Notes under the pieces: model-generated
The model's input: only the letters and a program-made list of their open reading frames with translations
What the model was told of the DNA's origin: nothing
Database searches by the model: none
Translations under genes and position numbers: made by a program
Assembly (NCBI GenBank): GCA_021851865.1
Contig: JAJZBU010000019.1
Location: forward strand, 1-51,546
Reading direction: 5' to 3'
From: Pseudomonadota bacterium
GTDB lineage: Bacteria > Pseudomonadota > Gammaproteobacteria > Pseudomonadales > Moraxellaceae
DNA length: 51,546 nt
Shown here: positions 19,443 to 30,849 of the stretch, piece after piece
How the letters are laid out: each line of letters starts with the position of its first letter
How positions within the stretch are numbered: the first letter of the stretch is position 1

Positions 19443-19471
19443 TTTATAGGACAAGTCGTCCATCCTGTCAA
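19443..19471 (-). promoter_or_regulatory. Near-consensus sigma70 promoter for rho
   Basis: On the minus strand TTGACA (19466-19471) is followed by a 17-bp spacer and TATAAA (19443-19448). Transcription would start near 19436, giving an untranslated rho leader of about 137 nt. Rho is autoregulated through its leader in E. coli; the leader length here allows the same, but no leader peptide is evident. Confidence 0.7.
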
Positions 19472-19479
19472 CGACACCG

Positions 19480-19504
19480 CCGGTAACGATAGCATCGCTA
19501 CCGG
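19480..19504 (-). terminator. Stem-loop just after trxA
   Basis: CCGGTAACGAT-AGC-ATCGCTACCGG forms an 11-bp stem with one mismatch and a 3-nt loop, 11 nt after the trxA stop codon. No T-tract follows on the minus strand, so it may be a 3'-end stabiliser, a weak terminator, or part of the region around the rho promoter next to it. Confidence 0.4.
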
Positions 19505-19515
19505 CCACTTCCAGC

Positions 19516-19845
19516 TTACAGATGCGAGTCGACGAAAGCCGACAACTGTGATTTCGACTGCGCACCGACGCGCGTCGCCTCGATGTTGCCACCTTTGAAC
19601 AGGATCAGCGTCGGGATGCCGCGCACGCCGAATTTCTGCGCCGCGCCGGGATGATCGTCGACGTTGACCTTGACGATCTTGAGACGGCCCTGATACTCCG
19701 CCGCCATCTCGTCCAGCACCGGTGCTATCATCTTGCACGGACCACACCACGGCGCCCAGAAATCCACGAGCGTGGGAACATCGGCCTTGACGACGTCGTT
19801 CTCGAAGTTGGCATCGCTGGTATGCACGATCAGATCATGGCTCAT
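19516..19845 (-). CDS. trxA: Thioredoxin
   Basis: The 109-residue product is exactly the size of E. coli thioredoxin 1. It contains the active site [14 protein letters not shown], and [14 protein letters not shown] holds the cis-Pro loop. It reduces protein disulfides, including ribonucleotide reductase. The start [11 protein letters not shown] follows CTGGAGTTTGTCC (GGAG). It is divergent from ppx and upstream of rho, the classic trxA-rho order. Confidence 0.97.
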   Translation of the reverse strand: MSHDLIVHTSDANFENDVVKADVPTLVDFWAPWCGPCKMIAPVLDEMAAEYQGRLKIVKVNVDDHPGAAQKFGVRGIPTLILFKGGNIEATRVGAQSKSQLSAFVDSHL

Positions 19846-19934
19846 GGACAAACTCCAGGGTGTAGGGAATGGCGCCAGAATATCATGTTCGCGCCGCCTT
19901 TGCATCGCGTGCGAGCCAAGTGCCGGCAGGCAGG

Positions 19935-21458
19935 ATGAAGACGAGGATGACAGCGGTGCAAGAAGCGACTGAAAGCGACCTGATGGCCGCCATTGACCTG
20001 GGCTCGAACAGTTTCCACATGGTCGTGGCGCGCCCCGATCATGGCGAGTGGCGCATCATCGAGAGCCTGTCGGAAAAGGTGCAGCTGGCCGCCGGTTTCG
20101 ATGAACGCGGACGGCTCACCGAACAGGTGCAGGAGCGCGCCCTCACCTGTCTCGCCCGCTTCGCCCAGCACCTCGGCGCCGTCGCCCCCGGCAACCGCCG
20201 CGTCGTCGGCACCAATGCTTTGCGCGTCGCCAAGAATGCCGTCAGCTTCGTGCGCCGCGCCGAGCGCCAGCTCGGCTGTCCCATCGAGATCATCGCCGGC
20301 CGTGAGGAAGCACGCCTCATCTACCTCGGCGTCGCCAACACGCAACCGGCGCAGGGGCGCCGCCTGGTCGTCGACATCGGCGGCGGCTCGACCGAGTTCA
20401 TCATCGGCGACGGCTATGAGCCTTTGTTGCTCGAATCCCTGCACATGGGCAGCATCAGCTACCAGCGCCGCTTCTTCGGCGACGGTCATATCGACGCCGC
20501 CAGCATGGACAGCGCCATTCTCAGCGCCCGCTACGAACTCATGCCCATCGCCGCCAGCTACCGCGCCCAGGGCTGGGATCAGGCGCTTGGCTCCTCGGGC
20601 ACGATCAAGGCTCTGCTCGGCGTGCTGCAAGGTCTCGGCCTGCAGACCACCGACACCATCGACCTGCCCAGTCTGCTCGAGCTGCGCGCCCGCCTGCTGG
20701 CCTTCCAGCACGCCGTGCACATCGACTTTCCCGGCATCAAGGACGACCGCAAACCGCTGCTCGCCTCGGGACTTGCCATCACCCTGGGTTTTTTTGAAGA
20801 GCTCGGTATCGAACGCATGCACTACGTCGACGGCGCCTTGCGCGAGGGCGTGCTGTTCGAAATGATCGGTCGTCATGGCCAGACGATCGACGTACGCAAA
20901 CGTACCATCCGTGCCATGCAGGCGCGCTATCACGTCGACGTCGAACAGGCGCGACGGGTGCGGCAGACCGCCCTGCAACTGGCCGCCATGCTGCCGCCTG
21001 AGTTCGCCAGCAACCTCGACACGAGCGCCCTGGTACACGCTGCCGACCTGCACGAAGTCGGCCTCGATGTCGCACACAGCGGCTTTCACAAGCACGGCGC
21101 CTACCTGCTGCGCTATTCCGACATGGCCGGCTTCTCACGCACCGAGCAGGAGCGACTGGCCCTACTGGTCGGCGCCCATCGCCGCAAGCTGCGCGAGGAG
21201 CAGGGCTTGGCCCTGCTCGATCATGGTGGCGAAGGACTGCTGCTCACCGCCGTCCTGCTGCGTCTGGCGGTGCTGCTCAACCATGCCCGGCAAAATCTCA
21301 CGACCCCTCCTCCCTGGCAGCTGCAAGTGCAGGCGGCGCGCCGTCTGCACCTGAACTTCAGCCGCGCTTGGCTGGACAAGCACCCCCTGACCTTGATGGA
21401 TCTGCAGCAAGAGGCCGGCCATCTCGTCAGTATCGAGATCGATCTGAGCTTTTCATGA
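19935..21458 (+). CDS. ppx: Exopolyphosphatase (Ppx/GppA family)
   Basis: The 507-residue product fits Ppx (513 in E. coli). The ASKHA phosphate-1 loop is [17 protein letters not shown] and the phosphate-2 loop is [14 protein letters not shown]. The C-terminal HD-like domain (about 310-500) contains [15 protein letters not shown]. It degrades polyphosphate processively. The start was taken at [14 protein letters not shown]; Met5 of this reading is an alternative, and both sit close behind AGG. It is divergent from trxA, as in Pseudomonas. Confidence 0.95.
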   Translation: MKTRMTAVQEATESDLMAAIDLGSNSFHMVVARPDHGEWRIIESLSEKVQLAAGFDERGRLTEQVQERALTCLARFAQHLGAVAPGNRRVVGTNALRVAKNAVSFVRRAERQLGCPIEIIAGREEARLIYLGVANTQPAQGRRLVVDIGGGSTEFIIGDGYEPLLLESLHMGSISYQRRFFGDGHIDAASMDSAILSARYELMPIAASYRAQGWDQALGSSGTIKALLGVLQGLGLQTTDTIDLPSLLELRARLLAFQHAVHIDFPGIKDDRKPLLASGLAITLGFFEELGIERMHYVDGALREGVLFEMIGRHGQTIDVRKRTIRAMQARYHVDVEQARRVRQTALQLAAMLPPEFASNLDTSALVHAADLHEVGLDVAHSGFHKHGAYLLRYSDMAGFSRTEQERLALLVGAHRRKLREEQGLALLDHGGEGLLLTAVLLRLAVLLNHARQNLTTPPPWQLQVQAARRLHLNFSRAWLDKHPLTLMDLQQEAGHLVSIEIDLSFS

Positions 21459-21529
21459 GCACAAAACATGCACAGCCCCACATAACTGATCTAAGCTGAA
21501 ACCATTCCTTAAGACAGCAAGGCGTGGCG

Positions 21530-22735
21530 ATGACGCAGGCTCGATTAGCGCAAACGCCTCCGGCACAGACGCTCACAGAGCAACTGCAGGGGCGCGGTTG
21601 GCGGTTGCGCTTTCCGCAGCCGCTGGAAGCAGAGTTTCAACGCCACTACGGCGAAACCTATCAGGCCGACATCACCCTGGCGATGCTGCTCGGCCTCATC
21701 GCCACCCTCGCCTGCGGCGTCGGCGACTGGCTGTGGCTACCGGATCGCTACTACAAGATGTGGGCGGTACGAGTCATCGCCAGCCTGCCCTTGCTCGCCC
21801 TTTACATCTTCGCGCGCCAGCCGCGCAGCCGTCCGTATCTACAATGGCTGGTGGTCATCGACGCCCTGGTCGGCAGCCTCGGTGTCGAGATTTTCGCCGA
21901 CATGGCGAATCCGCCGATCAGCCACTTTTACCAGGGCGGCATCCTGCTCGTCATGTTGCTGATCTTCGTACTCTGCCGCCTGCAATTCCGTTTTGGCCTG
22001 ATCGCCGCCGCACTCATCGTTCTCCTCTGCCAGCCCTTCATCCTGTCATCCACCTCGCTGCTGTCGATCGGTGGTCGTGAGGTCATCCTCCTCCTCGGCC
22101 TGCTACTGAGCCTGCCGGGCAACTTCCTCATCGAACGATCCTTGCGCCAGAATTATCTGCAGGTACGCCTCCTGTCCCTGCAGAACCGCGAGGTCGAAGA
22201 AGCCAACCGTCAGCTGCAATACCTCACCGCTATCGACGGTCTGACCCTCATCGCCAACCGCCGTACGCTCGACAGCACGTTGGCCACCGAGTGGGTGCGG
22301 GCGCAACGCAAACAGCAGAGCCTGAGCCTGTTGATGATCGATGTCGACCACTTCAAGCGCTTCAACGACACCTTCGGCCATCCTGCTGGCGACAGCTGCC
22401 TGCGTCATATCGCCGAAACCCTGCGCAGTCACGTCCGCCGCCCCGGCGACCTGGCTGCGCGCTATGGCGGCGAGGAGTTCGCCGTCGTCCTCAGCGGCAC
22501 CGACACCCACGACGCCCTGCTCATCGCCGAGAACATCCGCATGGAGATCCTCTCCTTGAGCATCCCGCATCCGGAGAGCACCCACGGCCACGTCACCGTC
22601 AGTATCGGCTGCGCCACCTTGATTCCCGACCGCGACAACTCTCCAGCCCTGCTCTACGAACGCGCCGATCAGGCGCTCTACCGCAGCAAGCGCAGCGGCC
22701 GCAATCGCGTCATGACCTGGAGTGCGGAAACATGA
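21530..22735 (+). CDS. Membrane-bound diguanylate cyclase (GGDEF)
   Basis: The 401-residue product has an N-terminal membrane domain with about six segments (about 45-205), a short helical linker (NREVEEANRQLQYL) and a GGDEF domain. The active-site loop GGEEF is at 313-317. The inhibitory I-site RPGD (304-307) lies exactly five residues upstream, so product inhibition by c-di-GMP is expected. IDVDHFKRFND and DGLTLIANRR are typical. It makes c-di-GMP from GTP at the inner membrane. ATG 21530, 7 nt after AAGG, is preferred to GTG 21524. The next gene is a paralogue overlapping by 4 nt. Confidence 0.93.
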   Translation: MTQARLAQTPPAQTLTEQLQGRGWRLRFPQPLEAEFQRHYGETYQADITLAMLLGLIATLACGVGDWLWLPDRYYKMWAVRVIASLPLLALYIFARQPRSRPYLQWLVVIDALVGSLGVEIFADMANPPISHFYQGGILLVMLLIFVLCRLQFRFGLIAAALIVLLCQPFILSSTSLLSIGGREVILLLGLLLSLPGNFLIERSLRQNYLQVRLLSLQNREVEEANRQLQYLTAIDGLTLIANRRTLDSTLATEWVRAQRKQQSLSLLMIDVDHFKRFNDTFGHPAGDSCLRHIAETLRSHVRRPGDLAARYGGEEFAVVLSGTDTHDALLIAENIRMEILSLSIPHPESTHGHVTVSIGCATLIPDRDNSPALLYERADQALYRSKRSGRNRVMTWSAET

Positions 22736-23973
22736 GTGACGCCGACACCCTGCCACGACTGCGCGCCCTGCTCCGCTACCTGCGCTCGTCACCGCGCCGC
22801 CTGCGCTTTCCGAGCGAGGATGAGCGCATTTTTCAGGCCGACTACAGCCAGCGCTATCAGTTGCACATCCAGGTCGCCGGACTGCTCGGCCTGATCGCCC
22901 TGCTCCTGCCCATACCCGGCAATTACTGGTTGACGCCACAGCTCTACCTGCCGACCCTGCGCATCAGCGTCGGTTCCGCCGTCCTGCTCATGCTCAGCCT
23001 CGCCTACTCGACCAGTGAGCACGCCCGGCCGCGCCAGCAGATGCTCATCCTGATCAACACCGTCGTCGCCTACGCCACCGCCCTGCTCCTCGCTGAACTG
23101 CAGATCGCTCCGCTCAACGACTATTACGCCATCGGCAGCGTCCTGGTGATCATGGGCGGCTTTGTCGTTTCACGCCTGCTCTTCTCCTGGGGCCTGTTGA
23201 CGGCGGTGGCGCTGTGCGCCGTTCTCGCCATGCATCTGGCGCGTATCCATGCGGATATAGAGACGATCACCATCCAAAGCTTCGTCCTCTGCCTGGCGCT
23301 GAGCTTCGCTCTGCCCGGCACCTTTCTCATCGAGCGCTCTTTGCGCATGAACCATCTGCAGAGCCGATTGCTCGATCTCGAGCAGAGTGACCTGCGCCAG
23401 GCGCATCTGCACCTCGAGATCCTCACCGCCACCGATGGCCTCACCCACATCGCCAACCGCCGCTGCTTTGACAATGCCCTCCTCCAGGAGTGGTCGCGCC
23501 AGACGCGCAGCGAAACACCGCTCAGCCTGCTGATGCTCGATGTCGATCACTTCAAATCCTACAACGATCGTCTCGGCCACCAGATGGGCGACGAATGCCT
23601 GCGCCAGATCGCGCAGAAATTGGCCAGCTACGCTCAGCGACCGGGGGATCTGGCGGCGCGTTATGGCGGTGAAGAATTCGCCCTCATCCTGCCCGACACC
23701 GCGCCGGAAGCAGCGCTCAACATCGGCGAAAATCTGCGGCGAGGCATTCAGGAACTGGCCATCCCCCACCCCGATCAGGCTTATGTCAGCGTCAGCATCG
23801 GTGTCGCCACCATGATACCGATGCCCGGCATCACCTCGGAGCAACTGGTCCTGCGCGCCGATGAGGCGCTCTACCTGGCGAAATCGCAGGGACGTGATCG
23901 CGTTGCCAGCTATCGCTTCAATGAGCCGGCAGGTGGAGCACCCCGACCCGATCATTCTCCAGAGAGCCGATGA
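22732..23973 (+). CDS. Second membrane-bound diguanylate cyclase (GGDEF), paralogue of the preceding gene
   Basis: The 413-residue product has the same plan as its upstream neighbour. Both share FQ.(H/D)Y...YQ before the first membrane segment, a six-segment membrane domain, LPG(N/T)FLIERSLR at its end, and a GGDEF domain. GGEEF is at 312-316 with the I-site RPGD at 303-306, so the active loop and feedback site look intact. The start ATG overlaps the previous stop (ATGA). The pair looks like an old tandem duplication, since the membrane parts have diverged much more than the catalytic parts. Its 3' end overlaps the convergent neighbour by 56 nt. Confidence 0.93.
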   Translation: MSDADTLPRLRALLRYLRSSPRRLRFPSEDERIFQADYSQRYQLHIQVAGLLGLIALLLPIPGNYWLTPQLYLPTLRISVGSAVLLMLSLAYSTSEHARPRQQMLILINTVVAYATALLLAELQIAPLNDYYAIGSVLVIMGGFVVSRLLFSWGLLTAVALCAVLAMHLARIHADIETITIQSFVLCLALSFALPGTFLIERSLRMNHLQSRLLDLEQSDLRQAHLHLEILTATDGLTHIANRRCFDNALLQEWSRQTRSETPLSLLMLDVDHFKSYNDRLGHQMGDECLRQIAQKLASYAQRPGDLAARYGGEEFALILPDTAPEAALNIGENLRRGIQELAIPHPDQAYVSVSIGVATMIPMPGITSEQLVLRADEALYLAKSQGRDRVASYRFNEPAGGAPRPDHSPESR

Positions 23974-24979
23974 TGAGGCGATCGTGATCGGGTAGCACCG
24001 AGGTGATCATGCGCAGGTGCTCGCCGTCGGCGTCGCGGTGCAGACGCAGCAGGTGTCCCTGCGCGTCGAGTTCAGCCAGCAGACCGACGTGCGAGGGTCC
24101 CGGACGCAGCCAGAGCGGCAGGAGCGCCGTGCGCTCACGCAACCAGCGGCTCGCCATCATCGCGTCGATGTCGAAGCGGCGCGGCGTCGGTAACGCCACC
24201 CAGACATGACCACGGGCATCGACGTCGATGTTGTCGGGGATCCCCGGCAGATTGTCGGCAAAGATGTCGGTCGTCCCCGCCGCCGCTCCTTTCAGCCAGT
24301 AACGACGGATGCGATAACGAAAACTCTCCACCACCAGGACGGCAGCGTCATCTGGCGTCATCGCCACGCCATTGGCAAAGTACAGGCCACGCAACAGCGT
24401 ATGCGTCTGTCGCGTCTGCGGATCGTAGACGAGAAGACGGCCATAAGGATGCCCCTCGAGCAGATCCATCATGTAGTCCGGTTGATGCCAGCGACTGCTG
24501 GCATCGGAGAAGTAGATACGACCGTCGGCAGCGGCGGCGAGATCGTCGGTAAACCCAAAAGGCAGGCCCTCAGCAGCATGACTGAGGACCTCGACGCGTC
24601 CGTCATCGATGCCGACGCGCAAGAGGCCGCGCCAAGCGTCACAAACGACGAGATGCTGGGCGTCGACGAGGATCAAGCCGAGAGGACGACCACCGGTGCG
24701 CGCCAGGGTCTGCACGCTCTGTCCATCCAGCCTGACGATACGTCCGTCCGCCAAGCCGGTGTAGACTCGACCCTGCGCATCGACGGCGACGTCCTCGGGA
24801 CCGTGGATCTCGCCACGCCCCCACAGTACCGCCGCACTCAGGTCGTCAGTGAAGTGCAAGGGCGGCAACGGCGAAGGTCGCCAGGCCTGCGCGTGAAAGG
24901 GGGCCGGCCAAGCGAGAAAGCCGAGGACAGCGCACAGTAAAATGGCGAGCGCCAAACGCACCAGAGCGTGTTTGCGCAT
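23918..24979 (-). CDS. SMP-30/strictosidine synthase-like beta-propeller protein, membrane-anchored
   Basis: The 353-residue product begins with a membrane anchor or signal (about 7-27). Blade-like repeats follow: GPEDVAVDAQGRVYTGLADG, GRPLGLILVDAQHLVVCDA, FTDDLAAAADGRIYFSDAS, YFANGVAMTPDDAAVLVVES and PGIPDNIDVDARGHVWVAL. This pattern is that of the strictosidine-synthase-like/APMAP branch, usually lactonase or arylesterase-like hydrolases with a central Ca site. The substrate is unknown. It begins 2 nt after the dapB stop, so it is in one operon with dapB. The YDP.T.. and ESFRYRI motifs support the family. Confidence 0.8.
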   Translation of the reverse strand: MRKHALVRLALAILLCAVLGFLAWPAPFHAQAWRPSPLPPLHFTDDLSAAVLWGRGEIHGPEDVAVDAQGRVYTGLADGRIVRLDGQSVQTLARTGGRPLGLILVDAQHLVVCDAWRGLLRVGIDDGRVEVLSHAAEGLPFGFTDDLAAAADGRIYFSDASSRWHQPDYMMDLLEGHPYGRLLVYDPQTRQTHTLLRGLYFANGVAMTPDDAAVLVVESFRYRIRRYWLKGAAAGTTDIFADNLPGIPDNIDVDARGHVWVALPTPRRFDIDAMMASRWLRERTALLPLWLRPGPSHVGLLAELDAQGHLLRLHRDADGEHLRMITSVLPDHDRLIIGSLENDRVGVLHLPAH

Positions 24980-24981
24980 GA

Positions 24982-25785
24982 TCAGTCCTGCAGGCCGAGG
25001 ACGTCGCGCATCTCATACTGCCCGGGCGCCCGTCCCTGCAACCAGAGGGCGGCGCGCACGGCGCCATGCGCAAAATTCATGCGACTGGAGGCGACATGCC
25101 GAATCTCCAGGCGCTCACCTTCCGCCATGAACCAGACCTGGTGGTCGCCGACGACATCACTGCCGCGCAGGGCATGGACGCCGATCTGGCCGGACGGGCG
25201 CTCGCCGGTGTGCCCGCTACGCCCCTGCACCATGACCTCGGCGAGATCCTGACTGCGCGCCGTCGCCACCGCTTCCGCCATCATCAAGGCAGTACCCGAG
25301 GGCGCGTCGACCTTGTGGCGGTGATGCACCTCGACGATCTCGACGTCGACCGTCTTGCCAAAGGCGCGCGCGGCACGCTCGAGCAGATCGACCGCGACGC
25401 TGACGCCGACCGAGAAATTGCCCGACACCAGCAGCGGAATGTCACCGCCGGCCTCACGCAGACGCTCGCGCTGGCGGGCGTCGAAGCCGGTGGTGCCGAT
25501 CACCATCGGCCGCTTCAGCATGCGCGCCACGGCGACGTGCTCCATGGTCGGTCCTGGCAAAGAGAAGTCGATGATGACGTCGGCGTGCGCGAACAGATCC
25601 ACCATGTCATCGCTGAGGCGCACGCCGAGGGGGCTGCCGCCGGCGAGGACACCGGCGTCCTCACCGAGGGAAACATGACCGCTCTGCTCCAATGCGCCGG
25701 CGAGGACGGCACCCGCCGCCGTGACCGCCTGCACCAAGGAACGGCCCATACGCCCCGCCGCACCACAAACGACGATACCTGTCAT
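24982..25785 (-). CDS. dapB: 4-hydroxy-tetrahydrodipicolinate reductase
   Basis: The 267-residue product matches DapB (273 in E. coli). It has the dinucleotide motif VCGAAGRMGRSL near the start, the catalytic motif EVHHRHKVDAPSGTAL with the conserved His pair and Lys, and ATP/NAD-loop TTGFDARQ. It makes tetrahydrodipicolinate for lysine and diaminopimelate. ATG 25785 follows GGAGGGG at good spacing; a GTG four codons upstream is less likely. Confidence 0.96.
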   Translation of the reverse strand: MTGIVVCGAAGRMGRSLVQAVTAAGAVLAGALEQSGHVSLGEDAGVLAGGSPLGVRLSDDMVDLFAHADVIIDFSLPGPTMEHVAVARMLKRPMVIGTTGFDARQRERLREAGGDIPLLVSGNFSVGVSVAVDLLERAARAFGKTVDVEIVEVHHRHKVDAPSGTALMMAEAVATARSQDLAEVMVQGRSGHTGERPSGQIGVHALRGSDVVGDHQVWFMAEGERLEIRHVASSRMNFAHGAVRAALWLQGRAPGQYEMRDVLGLQD

Positions 25786-25818
25786 AAACCCCTCCACTGC
25801 GAGCTTCCACCGGAAAGC

Positions 25819-26574
25819 CTACAGATTGGCATAGGCGGCAGGCGATGAAAAGCACCTCCAGCGCACGAGCCGCCCAACGCCCTCCCAAATGGCGTGATCG
25901 ACGCTGGCTGTCGCCTGCGCCTGCGGCAGGAACAGCAGCGGCAAAAATGGCGGCGGACGATAGCCGGCGAGCGGCGCCGGCCAAGCCTGCAGGCCGGCGC
26001 AGCGCAGTTCATGCAGGGCGCGCGGCATGTGCAGGGCGTCGGTGACGACCAGGACACGCGCACCACGCCCGAGGTGGGCCGCCAGCTGCGCGGCGTTCTC
26101 GGCGGTGTTGCGGCTGACGTCCTCGCCATGCAGACGCGCCAGCGGCAGGGCGAAGTCGCGCTGCAGACTGCGCTGCATGAGCGTCGCCTCGGCGAGATCC
26201 TCGCCGTAGACGCGTCCACCGCTCAGCCAGACCGGCACCGCAGGCGCCGATCGCGCCAGGGCAGCGGCGTAGCGCAGGCGCTGCAAAGTCGCCGCCGAAG
26301 GGCCATCGCCGCTATACTCGCGCGCCGCCGTCAGCCGCCCGCCACCGAGCACGACCAGACTCCAGGGTGATGGCGGCAGGCGCAAGGGCGCGTCTGCCGT
26401 CGCGAGGAGGCGCGTCAGGAGCACCGCCGTCAGCGGCAAAGAGCTGACGTAGCTGAGCGCCAAGGCCAGCGCCAGGGCGCGCCGCCCACCGCCCAGACAC
26501 AGCCAGGGCAGGACGAGCAGCAGCGGCGCCAAGGGCGGTAACAGACAGGCTTTTAGTATTGCATGCACCCACAT
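25819..26574 (-). CDS. ElyC/SanA/YdcF family (DUF218) membrane protein
   Basis: The 251-residue product has two N-terminal membrane segments (about 8-50). A DUF218 domain follows: SLVVLGGGRLTAAREY, WLSGGRVYGED, GEDVSRNTAENA with the conserved S.NT.ENA, and LVVTDALHMPRALHELRCAGL. E. coli ElyC (259 residues, same layout) supports peptidoglycan assembly at low temperature, and SanA affects envelope permeability, so an envelope role is likely. The biochemical activity is not established for the family. The start MWVHAILKA follows GGAGGCGC. The stop lies 33 nt before dapB, so it leads the operon with dapB and the beta-propeller gene. Confidence 0.85.
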   Translation of the reverse strand: MWVHAILKACLLPPLAPLLLVLPWLCLGGGRRALALALALSYVSSLPLTAVLLTRLLATADAPLRLPPSPWSLVVLGGGRLTAAREYSGDGPSAATLQRLRYAAALARSAPAVPVWLSGGRVYGEDLAEATLMQRSLQRDFALPLARLHGEDVSRNTAENAAQLAAHLGRGARVLVVTDALHMPRALHELRCAGLQAWPAPLAGYRPPPFLPLLFLPQAQATASVDHAIWEGVGRLVRWRCFSSPAAYANL

Positions 26575-26803
26575 AGCGCTGCGCCTCCGCGTAGCCGGGC
26601 AAGGCCACAAACGATGTGTCCGCCATCGCCGCGGTAAGATCCAGGACAAGGCCGACGACCGAGGCGATGCCCCCATCGAGCTCACATCGTGAAAGTCAAT
26701 CTGTCCATCAGGAGATGTATCGCGATGAGAGACTGTTGTATCCAAGGGATGCGCAGCGCTGGCGGTCGTTTTCAGCTTGCAAGATGTCGCCTCCACAGCG
26801 TGA

Positions 26804-27220
26804 TCAGTGATTGTTGACCCAGTTCTCGACGGTCAGGCCCACAAAGCCGAGGAAATCGGCTTCGTTGTTGGTGACCAATGTCACGCCCAGTGACAGCGCG
26901 TGAGACGCAATCAGCTTGTCCAACGCATCCTTCTTCTTGTCGCGCGCACGATGGGCCGCGCGCAGCCGACCATAGGCGCGCGCTGCCCGGGCTTCAAACG
27001 GAGCAACCAGGATGTCTTCAAGCAGGCTGTCCAGATGCCCCTGGTTGGCGGATTGGGCTTCACCTGAACAAGCAACACCGAATTCCAACTCTGCCAGCGT
27101 GATGGCAGAGATGACCACGTCACCCACAAAGCACATGGCAAAACGAGCACGAACCTGCGGGGGCTGGTGCTTCATCAGGTAAATGCAAATATTGGTATCG
27201 AGCATGTACTGGGGAGTCAT
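26804..27220 (-). CDS. vapC: VapC-type PIN-domain toxin
   Basis: The 138-residue product is a PIN ribonuclease. The acidic Mg site is Asp8 (MLDTN), Glu44 (LAELEFG), Asp101 (DKLIASHAL) and Asp122 (NNEADF). VapC toxins cut RNA, often initiator tRNA or rRNA. The ATG overlaps the vapB stop (ATGA), the standard coupled layout. All key residues are present, so it appears functional. It lies between the ElyC-like gene and leuS, away from any neighbour it would serve. Confidence 0.93.
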   Translation of the reverse strand: MTPQYMLDTNICIYLMKHQPPQVRARFAMCFVGDVVISAITLAELEFGVACSGEAQSANQGHLDSLLEDILVAPFEARAARAYGRLRAAHRARDKKKDALDKLIASHALSLGVTLVTNNEADFLGFVGLTVENWVNNH

Positions 27221-27453
27221 AAGGACTCACGTTCGTCTTCCATATTGAGACCCCGCCCTTCATTCATGAAGTCCGGGGAGAACTTGGCGAGCTTACCCAG
27301 CACATCGCCCATACGTCGCCGTGCTGGCCGGATGCGTAGCTCATCGCCTTGTCGTTCAATCACCAAGTCTATGTCCCAACTGCTATAGGCCAGTTCCGCC
27401 GGGATGCGCACCGCTTGGGAATTGCCGTTTTTGAATAGTTTGGTGTGGACCAT
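27217..27453 (-). CDS. vapB: VapB-type antitoxin (AbrB/SpoVT fold)
   Basis: The 78-residue product begins MVHTKLFKNGNSQAVRIPAE, the swapped-hairpin AbrB DNA-binding domain. The C-terminal part (about 45-78) would wrap the toxin. It neutralises VapC and represses the operon. The ATG at 27453 follows GAGG at 6 nt. A perfect 20-bp palindrome lies 20 bp upstream of the start, a likely operator. Confidence 0.93.
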   Translation of the reverse strand: MVHTKLFKNGNSQAVRIPAELAYSSWDIDLVIERQGDELRIRPARRRMGDVLGKLAKFSPDFMNEGRGLNMEDERESL

Positions 27454-27472
27454 ACATGCCTCGCAACACGAT

Positions 27473-27492
27473 AAGATGTACGCGTACATCTT
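27473..27492. promoter_or_regulatory. Perfect 20-bp palindrome, probable VapBC operator
   Basis: AAGATGTACGCGTACATCTT is its own reverse complement. It lies 20 bp upstream of the vapB start. A further half-site GATGTAC occurs at 27523-27529, about 50 bp away. AbrB-type VapB antitoxins bind such inverted repeats in their own promoter, so this is the probable autorepression site. Confidence 0.65.
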
Positions 27493-27745
27493 GGTCTGTT
27501 ACATGAGATTTGTAAATATATCGATGTACCCAGCGGCCGACAGCAGAGCGACGGTGAGCAGGCGCCTGACGACATGCAGGCAGGGCGGTGCCAAGCCCCA
27601 GATGGGTTGAGCCGGCGTGTACCGTACGACGCCCCGTTCATGCCCACCCCGATCGCACGCAGCCCTTCTGGTCTTGTCCGGCGCTCTTCGTTATTCTATC
27701 GGCATTCAAGTCGGCGTGACGCACCACGTTTCAAGGATCCCCTGA

Positions 27746-30324
<2,579 letters not shown>

Positions 30325-30325
<1 letters not shown>

Positions 30326-30849
30326 TGCGACGACTTGCCCTCTTTTTGTTCCTCCTGCTCGCCGGTTGCGGCTTTCACCTGCGCGGGCAATACAGCATGG
30401 CACCAGAGCTCAAGATTCTGCACCTGAGCATCCCCAAAGACGCCACCCTGCTCAGCCAGGAAATCGAGCGCATGCTCGAGCTCAGCGGCGTCAAGACCGG
30501 TGACGGCGCCTACACCCTCGTCGTGACACAGGAAAACGTGGTGCAGCAGGCGTCGATCTACAATCCGCAGGTGCAGGTCGAAAACGTGCACGTGATCTAT
30601 ACCCTGGCCTACTTTCTCGTCTCCAAAGATGGTAAACAGCGTTTTCCCGGCAACCCCATCGTCGAACAGAACGACTATCAGACCGCGCCCAACCTGATCA
30701 GCGGCGCCAACGCCGAAGCCGACCAGTTGATCGCCGACATGCGTCGCGACGCCGTGCAGCAGCTCGGCCACCGCCTCGCCGCGATCAAGCCGAGCCAGCT
30801 CGACGGCGCCACGCCGGCACCGGCCAGCAGCAGCGGGAAAGGCTCTTGA
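30325..30849 (+). CDS. lptE: LPS-assembly lipoprotein LptE
   Basis: The 174-residue product has a short signal peptide with lipobox LLLAGC (lipidated Cys15) followed directly by the LptE signature GFHLRGQ. With LptD it forms the outer-membrane LPS translocon. It lies between leuS and holA, its invariant position in gammaproteobacteria. The ATG shares one base with the leuS stop. The presence of LptE shows that the organism makes LPS. Confidence 0.95.

Noticed and set aside
26616-26810. Plus-strand frame of 64 codons between the ElyC-like gene and vapC
   Set aside because: No ribosome-binding site, Ser/Arg/Pro-rich composition typical of chance frames.
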